A stretch of 13,636 nt of DNA from Comamonadaceae bacterium. GTDB taxonomy: Bacteria > Pseudomonadota > Gammaproteobacteria > Burkholderiales > Burkholderiaceae. The translations under genes and the position numbers were made by a program. Location of the stretch: positions 1-13,636 of the forward strand of contig CANNNH010000026.1 of NCBI GenBank assembly GCA_947505915.1, in the 5' to 3' direction. The notes under the pieces are model-generated. The model was not told the DNA's origin. It did no database searches and saw nothing but the letters and a program-made list of their open reading frames with translations. Within the stretch, counting starts at the first letter, position 1; every line of letters begins with the position of its first letter. This document shows positions 1 through 7,485 of the stretch, piece after piece.

Positions 1-999
1 GCCGCCGGCTTCGCCTTGGCCGCCGCACTTCCTGCCCACGCTGGCAAAACTTTAGACGCCGTCAAGGCCCGCGGCCAAGTGGTCTGCGGTGTCAACACCG
101 GCCTGGCTGGCTTTTCTGCTGCTGACTCCAGCGGCAACTGGTCCGGCCTCGACGTTGACATGTGCAAAGCCGTTGCCGCCGCCGTTCTGAGCGACGCGAG
201 CAAGGTCAAGTACGTTCCCCTGAACGCGCAGCAACGCTTTACGGCCCTGCAGTCCGGCGAGGTCGACATGCTGGCACGCAACACCACATTCACCTTGACC
301 CGCGACGCTTCGCTCGGCCTGCACCAGACCGCGGTCACTTACTACGACGGCCAGGGCTTCATGGTCCCCGTCAAGAGCAAGATCAAGAGCGCCAAGCAGC
401 TCAAAGGTCAAACCGTGTGCGTGCAGTCCGGCACCACCACCGAGAAAAACCTGACCGACTTCTCGCGCGCCAACAAGCTCAACATCAAGCCTGTGGTGTT
501 TGAAAAAGTTGAAGCCGCCACCGGCGCTTACTTCTCCGGCCGTTGCGTCGCCTACACCACGGACGCATCGGGCCTGGCTTCTGTTCGCAACAAAGAAGCC
601 AAAGCCCCTGCCGATCACGTGATCCTGCCGGAACTGATCTCCAAAGAGCCACTGGGCCCTATGGTCCGCCGTGGTGATGACGAGTGGTTCGCCATCGTCA
701 AGTGGGTCATCTACGGTCTGCTCGAAGCTGAAGAATACGGCGTGACCAAAGCCAATGTCGACCAGCTCAAGACCAGCACCACCGACCCGGTTGTCCAGCG
801 TATGCTGGGCACCACCGAAGACACCGGCAAGCTGCTGGGCCTGGACAAAGAGTGGATGGCCCGCGCCATCAAGGCCACCGGCAACTACGGCGAGTCGTTT
901 GAAACCAACGTCGGTCCCAAGTCTGCCCTGGGTCTGCCACGCGGCGTTAACAACCTGTGGAACAAGGGCGGCCTGATGTACGCCTACCCGATCCGCTAA
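1..999 (+). CDS. aapJ: Amino-acid ABC transporter periplasmic substrate-binding protein (AapJ/BztA type), 5' end cut by window edge
   Basis: Binds L-amino acids in the periplasm and delivers them to the permease encoded just downstream. The frame is open from the first base, so the start codon lies before the window; a TTG at 16 is only an internal leucine. The first visible residues (AAGFALAAALPAHA) are the end of a Sec signal peptide, with cleavage probably before GKTLDAV. The mature part has the features of the family 3 solute-binding fold: VVCGVNTGLAGFSAADSSGNW near the N-terminus, GLDVDMCKAVAAAVL, ARNTTFTLTRD and KGQTVCVQSGTTTEKN. About 332 residues are visible against roughly 340 for AapJ proteins, so only the beginning of the signal peptide is missing. 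The order J-Q-M-P supports assignment to the general/polar amino-acid (glutamate, glutamine, aspartate, asparagine and others) uptake family. The exact substrates cannot be read from sequence. Confidence 0.93.
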   Translation, partial: AAGFALAAALPAHAGKTLDAVKARGQVVCGVNTGLAGFSAADSSGNWSGLDVDMCKAVAAAVLSDASKVKYVPLNAQQRFTALQSGEVDMLARNTTFTLTRDASLGLHQTAVTYYDGQGFMVPVKSKIKSAKQLKGQTVCVQSGTTTEKNLTDFSRANKLNIKPVVFEKVEAATGAYFSGRCVAYTTDASGLASVRNKEAKAPADHVILPELISKEPLGPMVRRGDDEWFAIVKWVIYGLLEAEEYGVTKANVDQLKTSTTDPVVQRMLGTTEDTGKLLGLDKEWMARAIKATGNYGESFETNVGPKSALGLPRGVNNLWNKGGLMYAYPIR

Positions 1000-1025
1000 A
1001 CCAGGCTTCGGCCTGAGCGCTGAAT

Positions 1026-1065
1026 AAAACCGTCTGCCGGGCTTTGCCTTGCAGGCGGTTTTCTC
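1026..1065 (+). terminator. Rho-independent terminator-like hairpin between aapJ and aapQ
   Basis: A 12-base arm AAAACCGTCTGC (1026-1037) pairs with GCAGGCGGTTTT (1051-1062) with a single G-U wobble. The loop is 13 bases, and it can form a further GGC/GCC pairing. The right arm ends in TTTT followed by CTC. It lies 27 bases after the aapJ stop. Placed between the binding-protein gene and the permease genes, it would partly stop transcription and keep the binding protein more abundant than the membrane components. Confidence 0.75.
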
Positions 1066-1154
1066 CAAGGGCCTTCCTCTTTTTGTGATTGCTTTGATTT
1101 GACTCGTTTGTTTGTGTCTGCCGCACCGGCCAAGCGCCCTCTGAGAGCCTTTCC

Positions 1155-2327
1155 ATGACACCTTCTACCCCCCCTAAAAAACAATGGTCCTGGCGCAGCC
1201 AGGCCTTTCGCGGCCTGGTCTACCAGGCCCTGGCCCTGGGCCTGATTGCGCTGGCCCTGTGGTACCTGGCGCACAACACGCTGATCAATATGCGCGCGCG
1301 CGGCATCCAGAGCGGCTTTGACTTCCTGCTGCAAACCGCCGGCTTTGACATCGGCGAAAGCCTGTTTGCTTTTGACTCCAGCGAAAAATACTGGCGCGCC
1401 TTCCTGGTGGGCCTGACCAACACGCTGCGCGTGGCGCTGCTGGGCATCATCTTCACCACGCTGCTGGGCACACTGGTGGGGGTGGGCCGGTTTTCGCGCA
1501 ATGCGCTGGTGCGCGGTTTGTGCTCGGCTTATGTCGAGGTTTTCCGCAACATACCCATCTTGCTGCAATTGCTGATGTGGTACCTGCTGTTCACTGAATT
1601 GCTGCCCGATGCTGCCGAAGCCTGGCAAGCCGGCTCTGTCTACCTGAGCAAGGGCGGTATTAATTTCCCCATTCCTATTTGGGCCGCCGGCCATGGCTGG
1701 GCCCTGATCGGTCTGCTGGCGGGTGCGGTCGGTGCCTGGGTTTACCGGCGCTGGGCCTTCGCTCAATTTGAGGCCAGCGGCCAGTTGCGCAGCATGGTGT
1801 TGCTGCCCTTGGCTTTGCTTGTGCTGGGTGCGTTTGCCGGCTGGTTGGCCGGCGGTGCACCGTCTGACTATGACCTGCCTAAGCGCGGTGAGTTCGCCAT
1901 TGAAAACGGTGGTTCACTCACGCCAGAGTTTGTGGCTGTGCTTTTGGGCCTGACCGTGTACACCGCTGCCTTTGTGGCCGAGGTGGTGCGTGCCGGCATT
2001 CAGTCGGTGGCACAAGGGCAAAGCGAGGCCGCAGCCGCGCTGGGTCTGTCGCGCGGCCAGGAAATGCGTCTGGTGATGCTGCCGCAGGCCTTGCGCGTGA
2101 TCATTCCGCCGCTGACCAACCAGTACCTGAACCTGACAAAAAACTCCTCACTGGCCGTGGCCATCGGTTACCCCGATGTGGTCTCGATTGCCAACACCGC
2201 CATCAACCAGACCGGCCGCGCCGTTGAGTGCATCACCATCGTCATGGCGATTTACCTGAGCACTTCACTGCTGACCTCGCTGCTGATGAACTGGTACAAC
2301 ACCCGCGCGGCCATCAAGGAACGCTGA
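1155..2327 (+). CDS. aapQ: Amino-acid ABC transporter permease, AapQ/BztB type
   Basis: First of the two inner-membrane permeases of the importer, which pairs with AapM to form the channel. It has 390 residues, the usual length for AapQ. Hydrophobic segments are visible at about 21-40, 83-111, 133-150, 176-197, 213-233, 257-278 and 358-380. The long extra segment between about 150 and 250, which contains two of these helices, is characteristic of AapQ compared with shorter family permeases. The HisM-type EAA motif that contacts the ATPase is at 291-297 (EAAAALG), followed by LPQALRVIIPPLTNQYLN. The early block LTNTLRVALLGIIFTTLLG (about 87-105) is typical of the polar amino-acid permeases. 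The ATG start is preceded only by a weak GAGAG ribosome-binding sequence. aapM follows after 19 bases. Confidence 0.95.
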   Translation: MTPSTPPKKQWSWRSQAFRGLVYQALALGLIALALWYLAHNTLINMRARGIQSGFDFLLQTAGFDIGESLFAFDSSEKYWRAFLVGLTNTLRVALLGIIFTTLLGTLVGVGRFSRNALVRGLCSAYVEVFRNIPILLQLLMWYLLFTELLPDAAEAWQAGSVYLSKGGINFPIPIWAAGHGWALIGLLAGAVGAWVYRRWAFAQFEASGQLRSMVLLPLALLVLGAFAGWLAGGAPSDYDLPKRGEFAIENGGSLTPEFVAVLLGLTVYTAAFVAEVVRAGIQSVAQGQSEAAAALGLSRGQEMRLVMLPQALRVIIPPLTNQYLNLTKNSSLAVAIGYPDVVSIANTAINQTGRAVECITIVMAIYLSTSLLTSLLMNWYNTRAAIKER

Positions 2328-2346
2328 TCTCCACACGGAACACCTC

Positions 2347-3450
2347 ATGACTGCCAAGATTTTTCAATCCCTGCCGTCCAGGCCCGCACCCACGCGCCAG
2401 GACGGCCTGCTGGGTTGGCTGCGCGCCAACCTTTTCGGTGACCTGCGCACCTCGCTGGCCACCTTGCTGATAGGCGGCCTGCTGCTGTGGCTGCTGCCGC
2501 AATTTTTGCAATGGGCGGTTTTCAGCGCCGTGTGGCGCCCCAACTTTGAAGCCTGCCGTGCCGACGGCGTCGGCGCCTGCTGGGGCGTGGTCGCTGAAAA
2601 ATACCGGCTGATTATTTTGGGCCGCTATCCATTTGACGAACAGTGGCGCCCGCTGGTTGCCACCTTGCTGATGCTCAGCCTGCTGGTGGCCAGCTGCGTG
2701 CGTTTTTGCTGGAAGCCCTGGCTGGTGCTGCTATGGGCCGGCGTGCTGGCGCTTTTCTTCACGCTGATGTACGGCAACGTGCTGGGCCTGAGCAAAGTCG
2801 AGACCGACCGCTGGGGTGGACTGCCGCTAACGTTGCTGCTGGCAACGCTGTCGATTGCCATGGCTTTCCCGATTGCGCTGGTGGTCGCGCTGGGCCGGCG
2901 CTCGGACTTGCCGGCGATCCGCAGCGCCTGCACAATTTATGTCGAACTGGTGCGCGGCGTGCCGCTGATCTCGGTGCTGTTCATGGCCTCGTTCATGTTT
3001 CCGCTGTTCATGCCGCAGGGCACCAGCATTGACGTGCTGATCCGTGTGCTGGCCGGCATCACGCTGTTTGCTGCCGCCTACATGGCCGAAGTCATACGGG
3101 GCGGCCTGCAAGCGATACCTAAAGGCCAGATCGAGGCAGCCGCGACGCTAGGCCTGTCGTATTGGCAGACGCAGCGCAAGATCGTGCTGCCGCAGGCGCT
3201 GGCGATGGTGGTGCCCGGCATCATGAACAACTTCATCGCGATCTTCAAAGACACCTCGCTGGTCACCATCGTCAGCTTGTACGAGCTGACCGGCGCGCTG
3301 GGCCTGGCGCTCAACTCTGACGCCGACTGGCGTCCTTTCAAGATCGAAGGCTATCTGTTCATCGCCCTGATCTATTTCATCTTCTGCTTTTCCATGTCCC
3401 GCTACAGCCTCTGGGTTGAAAAGCAGGTCAATAAAGGCAAGCAGCGCTGA
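2347..3450 (+). CDS. aapM: Amino-acid ABC transporter permease, AapM/BztC type
   Basis: Second inner-membrane permease of the importer, 367 residues. Hydrophobic segments lie at about 36-60, 103-120, 124-142, 159-183, 205-222, 230-250 and 335-350. The N-terminal part up to about residue 150 is the AapM-specific extension, with the conserved-looking pattern RPNFEACR...ACWGVVAEKYRLIILGRYP around 64-95. The C-terminal half is the standard permease domain with LTLLLATLSIAMAFPIALVVA, VELVRGVPLISVLF, the EAA motif at 263-269 (EAAATLG) and LPQALAMVVPGIMNNFI. A weak GGAA sequence precedes the ATG. The gene sits 19 bases after aapQ and 41 bases before aapP, so all three are very likely cotranscribed. 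Confidence 0.95.
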   Translation: MTAKIFQSLPSRPAPTRQDGLLGWLRANLFGDLRTSLATLLIGGLLLWLLPQFLQWAVFSAVWRPNFEACRADGVGACWGVVAEKYRLIILGRYPFDEQWRPLVATLLMLSLLVASCVRFCWKPWLVLLWAGVLALFFTLMYGNVLGLSKVETDRWGGLPLTLLLATLSIAMAFPIALVVALGRRSDLPAIRSACTIYVELVRGVPLISVLFMASFMFPLFMPQGTSIDVLIRVLAGITLFAAAYMAEVIRGGLQAIPKGQIEAAATLGLSYWQTQRKIVLPQALAMVVPGIMNNFIAIFKDTSLVTIVSLYELTGALGLALNSDADWRPFKIEGYLFIALIYFIFCFSMSRYSLWVEKQVNKGKQR

Positions 3451-3491
3451 GCCCCAGGCCCGGCCTTCTCTTTTTCTCTCAGGAAACACCC

Positions 3492-4235
3492 ATGTCTGAA
3501 TCCATCATCACCTTCGACAAAGTCAACAAGTGGTACGGCAATAATTTCCATGTGCTGCGTGACATTGACCTGGACGTCGCCAAGGGCGAGCGCATCGTCA
3601 TTTGCGGCCCGTCCGGCTCGGGCAAGTCCACGCTGATCCGCTGCATCAACCGGCTGGAAGAGCACCAGCAGGGCCGGCTGGTCGTTGACGGCGTTGAGCT
3701 GGCCGACGACGTCAAAGCGATTGACGCGATCCGCAAGCAAGTGGGCATGGTGTTCCAGCAGTTCAATTTGTTCCCGCACCTGACCGTGCTGGAAAACCTG
3801 ACGCTCTCGCCCATGTGGGTCGGCAAGATTCCTAAAAAGGAAGCTGAAGAAAAAGCCATGCAGCAACTCGAACGCGTGAAGATCGCCGAACAGGCCCTTA
3901 AGTACCCGCTGCAACTCTCGGGCGGGCAGCAGCAACGCGTAGCGATTGCCCGCGCGCTGTGCCTCAAGCCCAAGATCATGCTGTTTGACGAGCCCACTTC
4001 GGCGCTGGACCCCGAGATGATCAAGGAAGTGCTGGACGTGATGGTCGAGATGGCGGACGCCGGCATCACCATGATCTGCGTGACGCACGAGATGGGCTTT
4101 GCCAAGGCCGTGGCTGATCGCGTGATCTTTATGGACCAGGGCCAGATCGTTGAGCAGAACAAGCCCGACGAATTCTTCAACAATCCGCAGACCGATCGCG
4201 CACAAGACTTCCTGTCGAAAATCCTGGGGCATTGA
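3492..4235 (+). CDS. aapP: Amino-acid ABC transporter ATP-binding protein, AapP/BztD (GlnQ-like)
   Basis: Cytoplasmic ATPase that powers the importer. All nucleotide-binding motifs are intact in 247 residues: aromatic Tyr15 stacking position, Walker A GPSGSGKST at 39-47, Q-loop Gln at 89/90 in VFQQFNLFPHL, ABC signature LSGGQ at 142-146, Walker B IMLFDEP at 162-168 (Asp166, Glu167), D-loop SALD at 170-173 and switch His199 in VTHEMGF. The sequence EMGFAKAVADRVIFMDQGQIVE is typical of GlnQ/AapP polar amino-acid transport ATPases. The start is supported by AGGAAA at 3481-3486, six bases upstream of the ATG. This is the last core gene of the transporter, and the next gene begins 16 bases later. 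Confidence 0.96.
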   Translation: MSESIITFDKVNKWYGNNFHVLRDIDLDVAKGERIVICGPSGSGKSTLIRCINRLEEHQQGRLVVDGVELADDVKAIDAIRKQVGMVFQQFNLFPHLTVLENLTLSPMWVGKIPKKEAEEKAMQQLERVKIAEQALKYPLQLSGGQQQRVAIARALCLKPKIMLFDEPTSALDPEMIKEVLDVMVEMADAGITMICVTHEMGFAKAVADRVIFMDQGQIVEQNKPDEFFNNPQTDRAQDFLSKILGH

Positions 4236-4251
4236 CGCTGGCGCACACGGC

Positions 4252-4869
4252 ATGGAAACTTTACTTGCTTCCTTGCTGTTGGCCTTTGCTGCTTACCAGC
4301 TGAAGTCGCGCAGCGAGCGCCGCCGCATCCGCTTGCTCGGTGAGCATCTGGCCGATCACCAGATCGAAAAACTCATGCAAACCTTGACCGAAGGCTATGC
4401 ACGCGCCCTGGGTGAAGCAGACGCCGCCCGGCGCGAATCGATCTGGCAACTGCTGAGCGGCACCGAAGACAAGCTGTGCGCCCAAGCCCGGCAGTTGGCC
4501 GAGGGTTTTGCCAAAGTCAATGAGGCACAGGCCCGCATGAACCGACTGCCCTGGCCGCTGAGCGAAGCGGCCTCTTTGATTTCCGGCAGCAGTTTTGACC
4601 TGCGTGTTGCCCTGAAGATTCATGCCGCCGGCCTGGCCCGTGCGGCGCACCCGGCCCCTGCTGAAGAAGATGGCCATCGCAAAGCGCGCGCCTTCACGCT
4701 GAGCGCTGAGATGCTGTTGTTGCAGCACAGCTGCCACTGGTTTTGCAAATCCAAGTCGGTGGCTTCGGCCCGCGTGCTGGTGCGACACCAAACGCCTTAT
4801 GCGCAGGTATTGGCCTCGGTGTCACCAGAGACCCGGCGCGCTTATCTCGACCTGCTAGGCGGTTTATAG
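4252..4869 (+). CDS. Unrecognised 205-residue protein with N-terminal membrane segment
   Basis: I do not recognise this family. The frame is open from 4150, but the ATG at 4252 avoids overlapping aapP by about 85 bases and gives a sensible N-terminus, so I prefer it. Residues 3-16 (TLLASLLLAFAAYQ) look like a short membrane anchor, followed by a basic stretch KSRSERRRIRLLGEH. This fits an inner-membrane protein with a cytoplasmic body. Residues about 25-100 are rich in charged residues and alanine, and probably form helices. A later block QHSCHWFCKSKSVASARVLV (158-177) has two cysteines and two histidines but no recognisable metal-binding spacing. Codon character matches the neighbours. It lies 16 bases after aapP, and its stop TAG overlaps a possible GTG start of the next gene (TAGTG). 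It is probably a lineage-restricted conserved gene cotranscribed with the transporter. No function is assigned. Confidence 0.75.
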   Translation: METLLASLLLAFAAYQLKSRSERRRIRLLGEHLADHQIEKLMQTLTEGYARALGEADAARRESIWQLLSGTEDKLCAQARQLAEGFAKVNEAQARMNRLPWPLSEAASLISGSSFDLRVALKIHAAGLARAAHPAPAEEDGHRKARAFTLSAEMLLLQHSCHWFCKSKSVASARVLVRHQTPYAQVLASVSPETRRAYLDLLGGL

Positions 4870-4889
4870 TGGCCCAAGCCGAAAGCAAT

Positions 4890-5312
4890 ATGCGTATCTG
4901 GACAAAACCCATCTCTGTCGAATCCATCACCGCGCTGTGTGCAGGCTGCGCCGAGTCGCACCTGGGCATGGAGTTTTTAGAGGTGGGCGATGACTTCATT
5001 CGCGGCCGCGTCCCGGTGGACGCGCGTACCCGCCAGCCTTACGGCTTGCTGCACGGCGGCGTTTCAGTGGTGCTGGCCGAAACGCTGGGCTCGATCGGCG
5101 CCGGACATGCGGCAGCCCAAGGCCATACGGTGGTGGGCCTGGACATCAATGCCAACCACCTCAAGAGCGCACGCAGCGGCTGGGTCACCGGGATCGCACG
5201 GCCGGTGCACATCGGTCGCAGCACGCAGGTCTGGCACATCGAGATGCACAACGACGCAGGCGAACTGACCTGCGTCTCGCGCCTGACCGTGGCGGTATTG
5301 GCGCCGCGCTAA
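4890..5312 (+). CDS. Hotdog-fold acyl-CoA thioesterase, MenI/YdiI-EntH (PaaI) family
   Basis: Cytoplasmic hydrolase of acyl- or aroyl-CoA thioesters. From the ATG at 4890 it has 140 residues, the usual size. The sequence tracks E. coli YdiI (MenI) from the start: MRIWTKPISVESITAL, then MPVD-like VPVDARTRQPYGLLHGG, AETLGS, VVGLDINANHLKSARSGWVTG and ARPVHIGRSTQVWHIE. The HGG motif is at 55-57. Glu64 in the helix LAETLGS corresponds to the catalytic glutamate of this group. An in-frame GTG at 4869 overlaps the preceding stop (TAGTG) and would add seven residues; I prefer 4890 because family members begin with the M-x-I-W pattern. In E. coli the relatives act in menaquinone or enterobactin synthesis. 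No genes of those pathways are visible here, so the substrate is open, and a general aromatic acyl-CoA proofreading role is equally possible. Confidence 0.88.
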   Translation: MRIWTKPISVESITALCAGCAESHLGMEFLEVGDDFIRGRVPVDARTRQPYGLLHGGVSVVLAETLGSIGAGHAAAQGHTVVGLDINANHLKSARSGWVTGIARPVHIGRSTQVWHIEMHNDAGELTCVSRLTVAVLAPR

Positions 5313-5324
5313 AGCTCGGATGGC

Positions 5325-5897
5325 CTAAGGGCTGTCTTGATCCTGGCGGGCCAGACGTGTGCTTTTCCAGTAAACATCATCACCGCCGTTCATGCGGTTG
5401 AGCACGCGTGAGAGCACGAAGAGTAAATCACTCAAGCGGTTGAGGTACTGGCGCGGTGTTTCCTTGAGTGCTTCGCTGCCCTCCAGCGCCACCACGGCGC
5501 GCTCGGCGCGGCGGGCTACGGTGCGGCAGACATGGGCCAGCGCTGCCGCCCGCGTGCCAGCCGGCAAAATAAACTCCTGCAGGCTGGGCAAGCTGTCGTT
5601 GTATGTTTTCAATGCCGCATCAAGCTGCTCGACCGCCTCGGGCTTGAGCAGCTCAAAGCCGGGAATCGACAGCTCACCGCCCAAGTTGAACAACTGGTGT
5701 TGCACATCCACCAGCAAAGCGCGCACCTCGCCGGCCATGTCTTCGCACAGCAGAACGCCGATGTTGGAGTTGAGCTCATCGACGTCGCCCATGGCGTGCA
5801 CGCGCAAGCTGTCCTTGGAGACGCGCGTGTTGTCGCCCAGGCCGGTGGTGCCGTTGTCGCCGGTGCGGGTGGCAATCTGGGTGAGTCGCTTAGACAT
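5325..5897 (-). CDS. pduO: Cob(I)alamin adenosyltransferase, PduO/MMAB type
   Basis: Transfers the adenosyl group of ATP to cob(I)alamin to make adenosylcobalamin, the cofactor of enzymes such as methylmalonyl-CoA mutase. It has 190 residues, the normal length for a single-domain PduO-type enzyme. The N-terminal ATP-binding motif TRTGDNGTTGLG is at 10-21, followed by GDVDELNSNIG (37-47). The C-terminal active-site helix pattern CRTVARRAERAV (124-135) and YLNRLSDLLFVLSR (151-164) carries the conserved Arg/Glu and Asn-Arg-Leu-Ser-Asp residues. A good ribosome-binding site (CTGGAG) lies about five bases upstream of the ATG on the minus strand. The gene converges with the thioesterase gene, with only 12 bases between the two stops, and diverges from the D-lactate dehydrogenase gene. 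No cobalamin riboswitch is evident in the 122-base upstream gap. Confidence 0.93.
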   Translation of the reverse strand: MSKRLTQIATRTGDNGTTGLGDNTRVSKDSLRVHAMGDVDELNSNIGVLLCEDMAGEVRALLVDVQHQLFNLGGELSIPGFELLKPEAVEQLDAALKTYNDSLPSLQEFILPAGTRAAALAHVCRTVARRAERAVVALEGSEALKETPRQYLNRLSDLLFVLSRVLNRMNGGDDVYWKSTRLARQDQDSP

Positions 5898-6019
5898 AAG
5901 GCTCCAGGTAAGAAAAAAGACCGGGGCGCTGGTCGTTGCCCCTACCCGCTAGTTTAGGCCCGGCGGGCTGCGAGGCTTCCGGCCAAGGTTTAAACTGATC
6001 GTCCACGCTGGAGACCCCC
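5898..6019. promoter_or_regulatory. Divergent intergenic region between the adenosyltransferase and D-lactate dehydrogenase genes
   Basis: These 122 bases must hold the promoters of two divergent genes, because each is the first gene in its direction. The region contains an 8-base palindrome GTTTAAAC about 25 bases upstream of the dehydrogenase ATG and a GGAGA ribosome-binding sequence at 6010-6014. I cannot point to a convincing -35/-10 pair for either gene. The assignment therefore rests on gene layout rather than on motifs. Confidence 0.4.
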
Positions 6020-7441
6020 ATGAACGCACCCCTGCCCGCCCATTTGCTGCCTGAGATTCAACAACGCGAAACCCCTGCGGCGCTGATTGACGCGCTCAAG
6101 GCCCGTTTTGCCGCGCGCTGCTCGACGGCGCTGGTGGTGCGCGAGCAGCATGGCCGGGACGAATCGTCTTTTGCCCTGCCGCCCCCGGCCGCCGTGGTGT
6201 TTGCCGAAAACACCGCTGAAGTGGCCGAGGTCGTCAAGCTGGCCAGCCAGTACAGCGTGCCGGTGATTCCGTTTGGCGTGGGCACCTCGCTCGAAGGGCA
6301 TTTGCTCGCGGTACAAGGCGGCATCAGCATCGACATGGGCCGCATGAACCGCGTGCTGAGCATCAACGCTGAAGACCTGACAGTGACGGTACAGCCCGGC
6401 GTCACGCGCAAGCAGCTCAATGAAGAAGTCAAAAGCACAGGCCTGTTTTTCCCGATTGACCCGGGCGCCGACGCCACCCTGGGCGGTATGTGCGCCACGC
6501 GCGCGAGCGGCACCAATGCCGTGCGCTACGGCACCATGCGCGAGAACGTGCTGGCACTCGAAGTGGTGACGGCCAGCGGCGAAGTGATTCGCACCGGCAC
6601 GCGCGCCAAAAAATCATCGGCCGGCTACGACCTGACACGCCTGATGGTGGGCAGCGAAGGCACGCTGGGCGTGATCACGGAAGTGACCGTCAAGCTCTAC
6701 CCGCTGCCCGAAGCGATCTCGGCAGCCATCTGCTCTTTCCCGAGCATCGAGGCGGCGGTGCGCACCACCATCGAAATCATTCAGCTGGGCGTTCCTATTG
6801 CGCGCGTCGAATTGATTGACGCCAACAGCGTGCGCATGGTCAACACTCATTCCAAACTCAGCCTGCGCGAAGAGCCCTTGCTGCTGATGGAGTTTCACGG
6901 CTCCCCCTCCAGCGTCAAGGAGCAGGCCGAGCTGGTGCAGGAGCTGGCCAGCGGCCACGGCGGCAATGCCTTTGAATGGGCCAGCACGCCGGAAGAGCGC
7001 ACGCGGCTGTGGACGGCGCGGCACAACGCTTACTTTGCGGCGCTGCAGTCGCGCGCCGGCTGCCGCGTCATTTCAACCGACACCTGCGTGCCGATCTCGC
7101 GCCTGGCCGACTGCCTGCTTGACTCGGTGGCCGAGGCTGATGCCAGCGGCATTCCTTACTTTTTAGTCGGCCACGTGGGCGACGGCAACTTTCACTTCGG
7201 TTACCTGATCGACCCGACGCAGCCCAAAGAGCGTGAAGTGGCCGAGGAGCTAAACAACAAGTTGGTGGCGCGCGCGCTGCGCCTGGAAGGCACTTGCACC
7301 GGCGAGCACGGCGTGGGCCTGCACAAGATGGATTTTCTGGTGACCGAAACCGGCGATGGCGCGGTCGAGATGATGCGCACCATCAAGCGCGCGCTGGACC
7401 CGAAGAACATCATGAACCCGGGCAAGATCTTCACGATCTAA
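6020..7441 (+). CDS. FAD-dependent D-lactate / D-2-hydroxyacid dehydrogenase (LDHD/GlcD-like)
   Basis: Oxidises D-lactate or a related D-2-hydroxyacid to the 2-oxoacid, passing electrons to a quinone or cytochrome. It has 473 residues, the usual single-polypeptide size. The PCMH-type FAD-binding domain spans about 55-230: VIPFGVGTSLEGH (82-94), the pyrophosphate-binding block PGADATLGGMCATRASGTN (148-166) and GSEGTLGVITEVTVKLYP (211-228). The FAD-linked oxidase C-terminal domain follows, with the metal/substrate-site histidines in HVGDGNFHFG (385-394), GTCTGEHGVGLHK (424-436) and the final NIMNPGKIF. The intact GEHGVG block and overall length match mitochondrial LDHD and bacterial relatives rather than the larger Fe-S-fused type. 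There is no signal peptide. GGAGA is spaced six bases from the ATG. Glycolate or 2-hydroxyglutarate as the true substrate cannot be excluded. Confidence 0.92.
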   Translation: MNAPLPAHLLPEIQQRETPAALIDALKARFAARCSTALVVREQHGRDESSFALPPPAAVVFAENTAEVAEVVKLASQYSVPVIPFGVGTSLEGHLLAVQGGISIDMGRMNRVLSINAEDLTVTVQPGVTRKQLNEEVKSTGLFFPIDPGADATLGGMCATRASGTNAVRYGTMRENVLALEVVTASGEVIRTGTRAKKSSAGYDLTRLMVGSEGTLGVITEVTVKLYPLPEAISAAICSFPSIEAAVRTTIEIIQLGVPIARVELIDANSVRMVNTHSKLSLREEPLLLMEFHGSPSSVKEQAELVQELASGHGGNAFEWASTPEERTRLWTARHNAYFAALQSRAGCRVISTDTCVPISRLADCLLDSVAEADASGIPYFLVGHVGDGNFHFGYLIDPTQPKEREVAEELNNKLVARALRLEGTCTGEHGVGLHKMDFLVTETGDGAVEMMRTIKRALDPKNIMNPGKIFTI

Positions 7442-7483
7442 GCCAGGCGCACGGCGATCTTTCGAACGCCGGCGCAGCCTGGC
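7442..7483. terminator. Nested inverted repeat between convergent genes, possible bidirectional terminator
   Basis: GCCAGGC (7442-7448) pairs perfectly with GCCTGGC (7477-7483). An inner GGCG (7453-7456) pairs with CGCC (7467-7470). The repeat fills the whole 44-base gap between the converging D-lactate dehydrogenase and parB genes. There is no T-tract on either side, so it is not a classical rho-independent terminator. It is the only candidate structure for ending the two transcripts. Confidence 0.35.
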
Positions 7484-7485
7484 GC

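Noticed and set aside
613..624. 12-base perfect palindrome GATCACGTGATC in aapJ, sharing the CACGTG centre of parS
   Set aside because: The bases flanking CACGTG do not match GTTTCACGTGAAAC, and the sequence is ordinary coding for Asp-His-Val-Ile. It is treated as chance.
52..1161. Long open frame on the minus strand opposite aapJ
   Set aside because: It is antisense to a clearly conserved protein, its translation has no recognisable family features, and long antisense frames are usual in GC-rich coding DNA.
4150..4251. Earlier start for the 205-residue protein, overlapping the end of aapP by 86 bases
   Set aside because: The extension is the out-of-frame reading of conserved aapP codons, and the ATG at 4252 gives a plausible membrane anchor at the N-terminus.
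4743..4889. Earlier start for the thioesterase that would lengthen it by 49 residues
   Set aside because: The family starts at the M-x-I-W-K/T pattern, which is at 4890; the extra segment lies inside the preceding gene and has no hotdog-fold similarity.
5898..6019. Possible cobalamin riboswitch upstream of the adenosyltransferase gene
   Set aside because: The gap is only 122 bases and I see no B12-box-like sequence; cobalamin riboswitches need roughly 200 bases.
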